A stretch of 6,170 nucleotides of DNA from Ruminococcaceae bacterium UBA6842 (lineage in GTDB: Bacteria > Bacillota > Clostridia > Oscillospirales > Acutalibacteraceae): contig DKDS01000094.1 of assembly GCA_002451855.1 (NCBI GenBank), forward strand, positions 9,394 to 15,563, written 5' to 3'. The position numbers and the translations under genes are program-made. A model generated the notes under the pieces. It worked only from the letters and a program-made list of their open reading frames with translations, was not told the DNA's origin and searched no databases. Within the stretch, counting starts at the first letter, position 1. Every line of letters begins with the position of its first letter. Below are positions 1-5,860 of this stretch, piece after piece.

Positions 1-1124
1 ATATGCAGATTGCCCGCTGCTACCGTGACGAGGACCTGAGAGCCGACCGTCAGCCTGAATTTACGCAAATAGATGTTGAGATGTCCTTTGTGGAAAAAGA
101 GGATGTTTTCAAGATTGCCGAGGGCTATGTCAAACGCCTGTTTAAAGAGGTTTTGGGCGTTGATATTCCCACTCCGCTGCCGAGGCTTACTTATACCGAG
201 GCTATGGAAAATTACGGCTCGGATAAGCCGGATACCCGTTTTGATATGAAGATAAAGGATATTTCCGATATAGTGGAGGGCTGCGGCTTCGGCGTATTTG
301 CCGATACCGTTAAAAACGGCGGCACCGTAAGGGCGATAACAGCCAAAAACGCCGCAGGGGTTTACACAAGAAAGGAAATAGACAAGCTTACCGAGGAAGC
401 TAAGGGCATAGGCGCTAAGGGACTTGCGTTTATCCGTTGGGTAGACGACGCTCCCACCTGCTCGTTCGCTAAGTTTATGACCGAGGACGAGATGAATAAA
501 ATATACGAGCGCACAGGCGCTGAAAAGGGCGATGTGGTTCTTATAGTTGCCGACCGCAAAAAAACGGTGCTTTCCGTGCTCGGAGCACTTCGTCTTACGG
601 TTGCGAAACGCCTTGATATTATACCCGAGCAGTATAATTTCCTTTGGATAACCGAGTTTCCGTTCTTTGAGTATAACGAGGAAACAGGTAATTGGGACGC
701 TATGCACCACCCCTTTACCAAGCCGCTTGACGAATGTATACAGTATCTTGATTCCGACCCCGAAAAGGTGTTTGCCGACGCATACGACCTTGTGCTTAAC
801 GGTATAGAGCTTTCGAGCGGCTCGATAAGAATAACAGACCCCGAGCTTCAGAAGCATATGTTTGAGGCGCTCGGTCTTTCGGACGAGGAATCCTACCGCA
901 AATTCGGCTTCCTTACCGACGCATTCAGGTACGGCGCTCCGCCCCACGGCGGTATGGGCATAGGGCTTGACAGGCTTACAATGCTTATGTGCGGATGCGA
1001 TAATCTGCGTGATGTGCTTGCCTTCCCGAAGGTTTCAAATTCAAGCGAGCTTATGTCGGGCGCACCGTCCGAAGTGGACGGCGAACAGCTTAAGGAGCTT
1101 TCGATAGCAATACTTGAAAAATAA
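1..1124 (+). CDS. aspS: Aspartyl-tRNA synthetase, C-terminal part (5' end outside window)
   Basis: This class II aminoacyl-tRNA synthetase charges tRNA-Asp with aspartate using ATP in the cytoplasm. The visible 373 residues start inside the catalytic core, at class II motif 2 (RCYRDEDLRADRQPEFTQID, about residues 5-24 of the visible part). They continue through a GAD-type insertion domain typical of bacterial AspRS, then the HHPFTKP segment, and finish with motif 3 (GGMGIGLDRLTMLM) and the usual DVLAFPK tail. Bacterial AspRS is about 590 residues, so roughly 215-220 residues, including the anticodon-binding OB fold, lie left of the window. The first in-window ATG is an internal methionine and not the start. 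The frame is open to the TAA stop, and a strong terminator follows at once, so aspS ends its transcription unit. The catalytic motifs are intact and I see no sign of decay. Identity is very secure; whether the enzyme discriminates tRNA-Asp from tRNA-Asn cannot be judged from this part. Confidence 0.97.
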   Translation, partial: MQIARCYRDEDLRADRQPEFTQIDVEMSFVEKEDVFKIAEGYVKRLFKEVLGVDIPTPLPRLTYTEAMENYGSDKPDTRFDMKIKDISDIVEGCGFGVFADTVKNGGTVRAITAKNAAGVYTRKEIDKLTEEAKGIGAKGLAFIRWVDDAPTCSFAKFMTEDEMNKIYERTGAEKGDVVLIVADRKKTVLSVLGALRLTVAKRLDIIPEQYNFLWITEFPFFEYNEETGNWDAMHHPFTKPLDECIQYLDSDPEKVFADAYDLVLNGIELSSGSIRITDPELQKHMFEALGLSDEESYRKFGFLTDAFRYGAPPHGGMGIGLDRLTMLMCGCDNLRDVLAFPKVSNSSELMSGAPSEVDGEQLKELSIAILEK

Positions 1125-1127
1125 TTT

Positions 1128-1159
1128 TAAACCGGCTGATATTCAGCCGGTTTATTTTT
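1128..1159 (+). terminator. Intrinsic terminator after aspS
   Basis: A perfect inverted repeat begins four bases after the aspS stop codon. The left arm TAAACCGGCTGA and right arm TCAGCCGGTTTA form a 12-bp stem around a TAT loop. TTTTT follows directly on the right side. This is a textbook Rho-independent terminator, and it separates aspS from the mtaB promoter downstream. Confidence 0.93.
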
Positions 1160-1194
1160 CTGTGTATGTTGTTATGAGCTTTAAATTTTCCGAC

Positions 1195-1223
1195 TTGAAA
1201 AACAGTATTAATAAGTATATAAT
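1195..1223 (+). promoter_or_regulatory. Near-consensus sigma-A promoter for the mtaB operon
   Basis: The -35 hexamer TTGAAA (1195-1200) and a perfect -10 TATAAT (1218-1223) are separated by exactly 17 bp. The spacer and flanks are AT-rich. Transcription would start near 1230, giving a leader of about 24 bases that carries the GGAG ribosome binding site of mtaB. It lies just after the aspS terminator and before a run of five close-packed genes, so it is probably their main promoter. No operator-like repeat is evident around it, which suggests constitutive expression (inference). Confidence 0.82.
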
Positions 1224-1253
1224 AATTGTTGAGAAAAATTACGGAGAAACAGA

Positions 1254-2558
1254 ATGAAGGTAGCTTTTTATACACTCGGCTGTAAGGTAAATCAGTACGA
1301 GACCGAGGCAATGCGTGAAGCTTTTATAAAGGCAGGGCATACTTCGGTTACGGAGGACGCGCCGTTTGACGCCGTTGTTATAAATTCCTGCACCGTTACG
1401 GCGGAAAGCGACAGAAAGACCCGTCAGACCGTGCGGAGATTTAGGAGAGAAAGACCCGACGCGATTATAATACTGACAGGATGTATGGTTCAGGCGTTTT
1501 CAAGCGAGGCGCAGGCACTTTCCGAAGCGGATATTGTGGCAGGCAACACGGATGTTGAAAAAATCGTCTCTTATGCGGAAAAATTCGCCATTGACGGGGA
1601 GCGGATTTTCAGCGTTTCGCCCCACGGAAAAAGGGAGCGCTTTAACACGCCGACCCTTACGGATTTTGCGGAGCGCACCCGCGCTTATATGAAAATCGAG
1701 GACGGCTGCGAGCGCTTCTGCACCTATTGCATTATACCTACGGCGAGAGGGTTTGTGCGTTCAAAGCCCGTGGAGGAAATTAAGGCGGAAGCAGAAAAAT
1801 TGGCAGACGCAGGGTTTTCGGAAATCGTGCTTGTGGGAATAAACCTTACCTCCTACGGAAAGGGCGAGGACATAAATCTTTGCGACGCGGTTTCCGCGGT
1901 TTGCGCCGTGGACGGAATTAAAAGGGTGCGCTTAGGCTCGCTCGAGCCCGATCATATGAGCGATGAAATGCTTAAAAGACTGTCGGAGGAAGAAAAGTTT
2001 TGTCCGCAGTTCCATTTGTCACTGCAATCGGGGTGCGACGAGACCCTCAAAAGAATGAACCGCCATTACGACACCGAGTTTTACCGCGACCTTGTTTTGA
2101 GAATAAGGAAAATATTTAAAAATGCGGCGATAACCACCGATGTTATGGTAGGCTTTGCCGGCGAAACAGAGGAAGAATTCAATAAAAGCCGTTCGTTTGT
2201 TGAGGAAATCGGCTTTGCGAAGGTACATATTTTTGCTTATTCAAGAAGGCAGGGAACGGTGGCTTACGGTCTTCCGAATCAGGTCTCACGCCGTGAAAAG
2301 GCGGAAAGAAGTCGACTTATGAGCGAAACCGCCGCAAAGACCGAGGAGCGGTTTTTGGCGGCGCAGGTCGGAAAAGTCTGCAATATTCTTTTTGAAACGG
2401 CGGAGGACGGATACGCAGAGGGCTATACCGAGAATTACTCCCGTGTAAGGGTCAAATCGGAGAACAGCTTTTGCGGCAATATAATGCCTGTTAAAATTAT
2501 ATCCGCCGAGGGAAACTACTGTATGGGCGAGATTGTAAAGGACGGAGAAAATGCGTAA
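1254..2558 (+). CDS. mtaB: tRNA t6A37 methylthiotransferase MtaB (radical SAM)
   Basis: MtaB converts N6-threonylcarbamoyladenosine (t6A) at position 37 of tRNA to 2-methylthio-t6A, using two iron-sulfur clusters and S-adenosylmethionine. At 434 residues it has the usual family length. The N-terminal MTTase (UPF0004) domain shows its three cluster ligands, C10 (TLGCKVNQYE), C46 (NSCTV) and C77 (TGCMVQ). The radical SAM domain carries the CxxxCxxC motif at C152, C156 and C159 (GCERFCTYC). The last 60-70 residues fit a TRAM tRNA-binding domain. The TLGCKVNQYE start separates MtaB from MiaB and RimO. The ATG has a GGAG site 7 bases upstream and a strong promoter before it. The stop overlaps tsaE by 8 bases. 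Small departures from the common family text are A for P in VGFAGETEEEF and T for Y in CIIPTARG; neither touches a cluster ligand. B. subtilis YqeV is the characterised family member. Confidence 0.95.
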   Translation: MKVAFYTLGCKVNQYETEAMREAFIKAGHTSVTEDAPFDAVVINSCTVTAESDRKTRQTVRRFRRERPDAIIILTGCMVQAFSSEAQALSEADIVAGNTDVEKIVSYAEKFAIDGERIFSVSPHGKRERFNTPTLTDFAERTRAYMKIEDGCERFCTYCIIPTARGFVRSKPVEEIKAEAEKLADAGFSEIVLVGINLTSYGKGEDINLCDAVSAVCAVDGIKRVRLGSLEPDHMSDEMLKRLSEEEKFCPQFHLSLQSGCDETLKRMNRHYDTEFYRDLVLRIRKIFKNAAITTDVMVGFAGETEEEFNKSRSFVEEIGFAKVHIFAYSRRQGTVAYGLPNQVSRREKAERSRLMSETAAKTEERFLAAQVGKVCNILFETAEDGYAEGYTENYSRVRVKSENSFCGNIMPVKIISAEGNYCMGEIVKDGENA

Positions 2559-2991
2559 ATATATATCAAATTCGCCCGAGGAAACCGAAGCACTGGGAGC
2601 GTGGCTTGCAAAAAAGCTTTCGGGCGGCGAGGTAGTAGCGTTTAGGGGCGGACTCGGAATGGGCAAGACCTGTTTTACAAGAGGACTTGCGAGGGGTCTT
2701 GGCTTTGACGGCGAGGTGACCTCGCCTACCTTTGCGCTTATAAATGAATATGTAGGCGGAAGGCTGCCGCTTTACCATTTTGATATGTATCGTATCTCCG
2801 GTTGGGAGGACCTTTATTCCACCGGCTTTTTCGAGTATCTCGAGGAGGGCGGCGTAATTGCCGCCGAATGGAGCGAGAACATTGAAAACGCGCTTCCGCA
2901 AAGCACGGTCACGGTGTCTTTCAGGCGAATCGATGACAACACCCGTGAAATTGAAATAAGCGGACGCACTGCCTTGGAGGAAGAAATATGA
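2551..2991 (+). CDS. tsaE: tRNA threonylcarbamoyladenosine biosynthesis ATPase TsaE
   Basis: TsaE is the small P-loop ATPase that works with TsaB and TsaD to transfer threonylcarbamoyl from threonylcarbamoyl-AMP to A37 of ANN-decoding tRNAs, forming t6A. The 146-residue length is normal. The Walker A loop is GGLGMGKT (residues 33-40). After it come the family signatures VTSPTFALINEY (56-67), HFDMYR (76-81) and a C-terminal EW (106-107). A glycine takes the position where many homologues have aspartate (GDLGAGKT); the nucleotide-contacting G, K and T are intact. The ATG overlaps the end of mtaB by 8 bases (ATGCGTAA), and AAAGGA lies 8 bases upstream within mtaB. The stop shares ATGA with tsaB, which suggests coupled translation. 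The partner TsaD is not in this window. Confidence 0.95.
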   Translation: MRKYISNSPEETEALGAWLAKKLSGGEVVAFRGGLGMGKTCFTRGLARGLGFDGEVTSPTFALINEYVGGRLPLYHFDMYRISGWEDLYSTGFFEYLEEGGVIAAEWSENIENALPQSTVTVSFRRIDDNTREIEISGRTALEEEI

Positions 2992-3707
2992 AGATACTAT
3001 CGCTTGAATGTTCGGCAACTCCGGCGTCGGCGGCAATAACCGAAAACGGGAAAATAATAGCCTCGGCGTTTGTAAATGTAAAGCTTACACATTCCCAGAC
3101 CCTTATGCCTATGGCGCAAAATCTTTTAAGCGCGGCGGCGCTTGACATAGATGATATAGACGGACTGGCGATAAGCAACGGACCCGGCTCGTTTACGGGA
3201 ATAAGAATAGGAATAAGCGCGGTCAAGGGTCTTGCGGCGCCCCGTAATCTTCCCTGCGTCGGGGTTTCGACCCTTCTTTCGATGGCGTATAATGTTATAG
3301 ACAAAGACTGCATTGTCTGCGCGGTTATGGACGCCAGATGCAATCAGGTCTATAACGCATTGTTTGATATTGAGGACGGAAAAATCACCCGAATTTGCGA
3401 TGACAGAGCGCTTATGTGCGAGGAATTGGCAAAAGATTTAAAAAAACTCTCGCAAAGAGAGAATAAATGTGTTATAATAGTCGGCGATGGCAGTAGGGTG
3501 TTCAGTCCGTATGTCAGCAATATGGAAAATGTTTTTGAGGCGCCCGAAAGGAACAGGCTTCAGAATGCGGTTTCCGTTGCGCTTGCGGCAGAAAAATTGT
3601 TCGAAGAAAACAAGACCGTTACTGCCGACCGCTTACTGCCTGTGTATTTAAGACTTCCGCAGGCTGAAAGGGAGCTTAAAAAGAAAAAAGAGGGGTTAGC
3701 AGAATGA
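2988..3707 (+). CDS. tsaB: tRNA threonylcarbamoyladenosine biosynthesis protein TsaB
   Basis: TsaB is the non-catalytic ASKHA-fold paralogue of TsaD. It forms the TsaB-TsaD heterodimer and recruits TsaE for t6A synthesis. The 239 residues match the usual length. Visible signatures are the N-terminal strand ILSLECSATPASAAI, the THSQTLMPM segment (34-42, the HSE.LMP region of the family) and the hallmark GPGSFTGIRIG (65-75). The N-terminus has ECS where many homologues read DTS. The start is set by GGAGG seven bases upstream of the ATG and by the ATGA overlap with tsaE; another ATGA overlap joins it to rpiB. In many Firmicutes tsaB is followed by rimI and tsaD, whereas here rpiB follows directly and the protein has no fused acetyltransferase domain. 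Confidence 0.95.
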   Translation: MKILSLECSATPASAAITENGKIIASAFVNVKLTHSQTLMPMAQNLLSAAALDIDDIDGLAISNGPGSFTGIRIGISAVKGLAAPRNLPCVGVSTLLSMAYNVIDKDCIVCAVMDARCNQVYNALFDIEDGKITRICDDRALMCEELAKDLKKLSQRENKCVIIVGDGSRVFSPYVSNMENVFEAPERNRLQNAVSVALAAEKLFEENKTVTADRLLPVYLRLPQAERELKKKKEGLAE

Positions 3708-4150
3708 AGATAGCCATTGGGTGCGATCACGGCGGCTTTGAGCATAAAAACGCTATTGTCGAGCATCTTAAGGAACGCGGCTTCACAGTTGAGGATTTCG
3801 GAATTTACGAAAACCGTTCGGTTGATTATCCCGAAATTGCCTTAAAAGTTGCAAACAGCATTAAAAACGGAGCAAACGAGCTCGGAATACTTGTTTGCGG
3901 AACGGGCATCGGTATGTCTATGGCGGCAAACAAGGTAAACGGAATAAGGGCGGCTGCTTGCAGCGACCATTTTTCCGCAAAGTACACACGGATGCACAAC
4001 AACGCAAATATTTTGTGTCTGGGCGGCCGTGTTATAGGCATAGGTACGGCATTGGAGCTTGCCGACCTGTTTGTTGATACGGAATATGAGGGCGGCAGAC
4101 ATCAGCGCCGTCTTGATATGATAACAGAAATTGAAAAATCACAAAATTAA
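3704..4150 (+). CDS. rpiB: Ribose 5-phosphate isomerase B (RpiB/LacAB family)
   Basis: RpiB interconverts ribulose 5-phosphate and ribose 5-phosphate in the non-oxidative pentose phosphate pathway, supplying ribose 5-phosphate for PRPP. The 148-residue length is typical. The N-terminal IGCDHGGFEHK holds D8 and H9. The anion-hole loop CGTGIGMSMAANK begins with C65, which corresponds to the catalytic base Cys66 of E. coli RpiB. H98 and N99 in TRMHNNANILCLGGR correspond to the conserved active-site His/Asn region. The family also contains galactose 6-phosphate isomerase subunits (LacA/LacB) and allose 6-phosphate isomerases. A single gene next to upp, with no lac genes, favours RpiB. The ATG overlaps the tsaB stop (ATGA) and has AGAGGGG eight bases upstream. 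Expression is probably from the mtaB promoter. Confidence 0.94.
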   Translation: MKIAIGCDHGGFEHKNAIVEHLKERGFTVEDFGIYENRSVDYPEIALKVANSIKNGANELGILVCGTGIGMSMAANKVNGIRAAACSDHFSAKYTRMHNNANILCLGGRVIGIGTALELADLFVDTEYEGGRHQRRLDMITEIEKSQN

Positions 4151-4167
4151 AAACGGGGGAATATAAA

Positions 4168-4800
4168 ATGAACAAAAACATATTTGTTATGGATCATCCG
4201 CTTATTCAGCACAAGCTTACGATATTAAGGGATGAAAGAACAGGCTCAAAGCAGTTCAGAGAGCTTATAAGCGAAATTGCAATGCTTATGCTTTACGAAT
4301 CGACAAGGGATCTTCCGCTTGTTGAGGTTGAAACCAAAACACCCATTACGGTAGCGAGGACCAAAAAGCTCGCAGGCCGTAAAATGGCGTTTGTTCCGAT
4401 CCTCCGCGCCGGACTCGGTATGGTGGACGGTGTTCTTTCCCTTATTCCTGCGGCAAGGGTAGGACACATCGGTATGTACCGCGACCCCGAAACGCACAAG
4501 CCGGTTGATTATTACTGCAAACTGCCCGCTGACCTTAACGAGCGTGATGTTTTTGTTCTTGATCCTATGCTTGCGACAGGCGGCAGCGCTATTGATGCTG
4601 TTTCGAAAATCAAGGAATTCAACCCCAAGAGAATTAAGTTTATGTGCATAATTGCCGCTCCCGAGGGACTTGAGGCATTCAGCAAAGCGCACCCCGATGT
4701 GCCCGTTTACTGTGCGGGTCTTGATGACCACCTTAACGAGCATTGCTACATAGTTCCGGGTCTCGGAGATGCCGGCGACCGAATTTTCGGAACAAAATAA
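4168..4800 (+). CDS. upp: Uracil phosphoribosyltransferase
   Basis: Upp converts uracil and PRPP to UMP and pyrophosphate in pyrimidine salvage. It has the usual length of about 210 residues. Conserved blocks seen are FRELISEIAMLMLYE (30-44), VPILRAGLGMVDG (76-88), the PRPP-binding loop VLDPMLATGGSA (130-141), GLDDHLNE (184-191) and the uracil-recognition tail YIVPGLGDAGDR (194-205). The start has a strong GGGGGA site seven bases upstream. Only 17 bases separate it from rpiB, too few for a separate promoter or a leader attenuator, so it is likely cotranscribed with rpiB. The pairing makes metabolic sense, since RpiB yields ribose 5-phosphate, the precursor of the PRPP that Upp uses. rpiB and upp lie close together in other Firmicutes too, for example around glyA in B. 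subtilis. A GC-rich hairpin just after the stop ends the operon. Confidence 0.96.
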   Translation: MNKNIFVMDHPLIQHKLTILRDERTGSKQFRELISEIAMLMLYESTRDLPLVEVETKTPITVARTKKLAGRKMAFVPILRAGLGMVDGVLSLIPAARVGHIGMYRDPETHKPVDYYCKLPADLNERDVFVLDPMLATGGSAIDAVSKIKEFNPKRIKFMCIIAAPEGLEAFSKAHPDVPVYCAGLDDHLNEHCYIVPGLGDAGDRIFGTK

Positions 4801-4814
4801 TATTATAATAACAG

Positions 4815-4847
4815 ACCGCCGCACGGAATACTCCGCACGGCGGTTTT
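4815..4847 (+). terminator. Intrinsic terminator after upp
   Basis: The arms ACCGCCGCACGGA (4815-4827) and TCCGCACGGCGGT (4832-4844) form 7 bp, then a 2x2 mismatch, then 4 bp closing an ATAC loop, with TTTT at the base. The mismatch arises because both arms contain the same direct copy of the near-palindrome CCGCACGG. The T run is short, but position and GC content support termination of the upp operon. On the opposite strand the hairpin also sits two bases past the AraC-family stop codon, but the downstream T run there is poor, so two-way function is less certain. Confidence 0.78.
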
Positions 4848-4849
4848 GC

Positions 4850-5722
4850 TTAATATATACTCTCGCCCGAAAGCCTGTATTCACTTGGCGTAAGACCGGT
4901 GATTTTTTTGAACGCCTTATTAAAGTTAGCGGTGTTGTTGTATCCGCACATGGTTGCTATGTCAAGCACGGTTCTGCCCTTTTCCTCCGAAAGAAGCCGT
5001 ATAGCCGATTCTATTCTTCTTGAATTTATATAATCCCACAGGGTTATTCCGCTTACCGAATGGAAAAGCGAGGAATAATAATTAGGGCTCATTCCCGCAA
5101 TCTCCGACAGGGAAGACAGGGTAAAATGCTCGGACAAATGAGTGTCTATATACTGTATAGTCCGCCTTACGGATTTTAGCCTGTCACGGCTCAGCTCCGC
5201 CGTATCGGCAGAGTAGTCGAAATCCCTAATAAGCTTTATCACTATTGAATTAAGATAGGATTTTACAAGCAGGGCGTACTCGGTTTTTTTGTCTGAAAGC
5301 TCCGATTTGATTTTACCGAAAAGCTCGGAAATTTCACCTGCGCTTTCTGTCGGTATGCAGTTTGAAAAGTCGGGGCTGTGCGAAAAGCAAAAATTAAAAT
5401 TACGGTCTGTCAGGCTGTCGTACCGTCTGCCCCAAAGATACCTCGGCTCGAAATGCAGGTTTATAATTTCAAGTCCGTTTTCCCCAACAGCGGTTATGCA
5501 GTGTTGCTCGTTGCTTGAAAAAACAAATATTTCGCCGCTTGTTATGTTGTATACGGTGTTTCCTACGGTATAGGCTCCGCTGCCGGAGACTACATAGGTT
5601 ATTTCAAACATAATGTGACTGTGGCGGAATAACGGCCGTTTTCCGGGCGGAACGGTTGCCTTCCACATCTTTAAAAGGACCCTTGAATCGGAGTCCTTTA
5701 TACTTCCGATATCGGTTATCAT
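4850..5722 (-). CDS. AraC-family transcriptional regulator (cupin + AraC HTH)
   Basis: This is a ligand-responsive DNA-binding regulator, about 290 residues from the chosen start. The N-terminal part is a cupin-like sensor: RHSHIMFEITYVVSGSG (33-49) has the HxH and strand-turn pattern, and SGEIFVFSSNEQH (62-74) follows. The C-terminal AraC domain spans about residues 185-285. Its first helix-turn-helix is FTLSSLSEIAGMSPNYYSSLF (about 200-220). The second, TVLDIATMCGYNNTANFNKAF (about 251-271), ends in the family signature GLTPSEYR. I start at 5722 because GAAGGTG lies five bases upstream; an in-frame ATG at 5800 would add 26 residues but has no comparable site. It converges on upp and diverges from an enolase-superfamily gene, a common layout for a local catabolic regulator. 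The target and ligand are inferred only; a sugar or sugar acid is plausible. It may also control itself through the direct repeat in its leader. Confidence 0.9.
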   Translation of the reverse strand: MITDIGSIKDSDSRVLLKMWKATVPPGKRPLFRHSHIMFEITYVVSGSGAYTVGNTVYNITSGEIFVFSSNEQHCITAVGENGLEIINLHFEPRYLWGRRYDSLTDRNFNFCFSHSPDFSNCIPTESAGEISELFGKIKSELSDKKTEYALLVKSYLNSIVIKLIRDFDYSADTAELSRDRLKSVRRTIQYIDTHLSEHFTLSSLSEIAGMSPNYYSSLFHSVSGITLWDYINSRRIESAIRLLSEEKGRTVLDIATMCGYNNTANFNKAFKKITGLTPSEYRLSGESIY

Positions 5723-5727
5723 TTTTT

Positions 5728-5734
5728 CACCTTC
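5728..5734 (-). promoter_or_regulatory. Ribosome binding site deciding the AraC-family start
   Basis: Read on the minus strand this is GAAGGTG, followed by five A residues and ATG (start at 5722). It matches the anti-Shine-Dalgarno well at a normal spacing. It favours this start over the in-frame ATG 78 bases further upstream, whose 26 extra codons would run through the direct repeat. Confidence 0.7.
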
Positions 5735-5766
5735 GTAATATAGTTTGCAAATACGGTAATATAGTT
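5735..5766. repeat. Exact 11-bp direct repeat, 21-bp period (candidate AraC-type operator)
   Basis: GTAATATAGTT occurs at 5735-5745 and again at 5756-5766, identical over 11 bp with start-to-start spacing of 21 bp, about two helical turns. AraC-type regulators bind paired direct half-sites with this kind of spacing, for example araI1-araI2 in E. coli. The pair abuts the ribosome binding site of the AraC-family gene, so a bound protein would sit in that gene's leader or promoter and could repress it. The role is inferred from geometry and location; no binding data are available. Confidence 0.5.
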
Positions 5767-5803
5767 GATGAAAAGAAAGCGTGCGCAAATTAAAATACAA
5801 GTA

Positions 5804-5835
5804 GATTGTAACCTTTCAAATGTATAAAGTCAATC
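5804..5835 (+). promoter_or_regulatory. Possible promoter/operator of the enolase-superfamily gene
   Basis: An inverted repeat GATTG (5804-5808) ... CAATC (5831-5835), with inner CTTT/AAAG pairing, encloses a -10-like TATAAA (5823-5828). No recognisable -35 lies 16-18 bp upstream of this box, as often seen at activator-dependent promoters. Transcription from here would begin about 25-30 bases before the ATG at 5861. The arms are short and the region is AT-rich, so this is a weak call. Confidence 0.25.
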
Positions 5836-5860
5836 GTAAAATATTTTTCGGAGGTAAAAA

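Noticed and set aside
2566..3036. Minus-strand open frame of 156 codons across tsaE
   Set aside because: It is antisense to tsaE with its low-complexity, motif-free product; the plus strand explains the sequence fully. The same holds for other antisense frames over aspS, mtaB, tsaB and rpiB.
3473..3478. TATAAT inside tsaB as an internal promoter for rpiB-upp
   Set aside because: The hexamer is perfect but no -35-like sequence lies at 16-18 bp upstream, and it falls within conserved coding sequence, so chance is the simpler explanation.
4151..4167. PyrR-type or other attenuator leader ahead of upp
   Set aside because: Only 17 bases separate rpiB and upp, and they are filled by the ribosome binding site; there is no room for a leader RNA structure.
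4246..4884. Long open frame (212 codons) on the minus strand covering nearly all of upp
   Set aside because: It lies antisense to a clearly conserved enzyme, spans the terminator, has no recognisable domain and no good ribosome binding site; it reflects codon bias of upp.
4769..5023. Plus-strand frame of 84 codons running from the end of upp through the terminator
   Set aside because: It crosses an intrinsic terminator and is antisense to the AraC DNA-binding domain; no ribosome binding site or known motif supports it.
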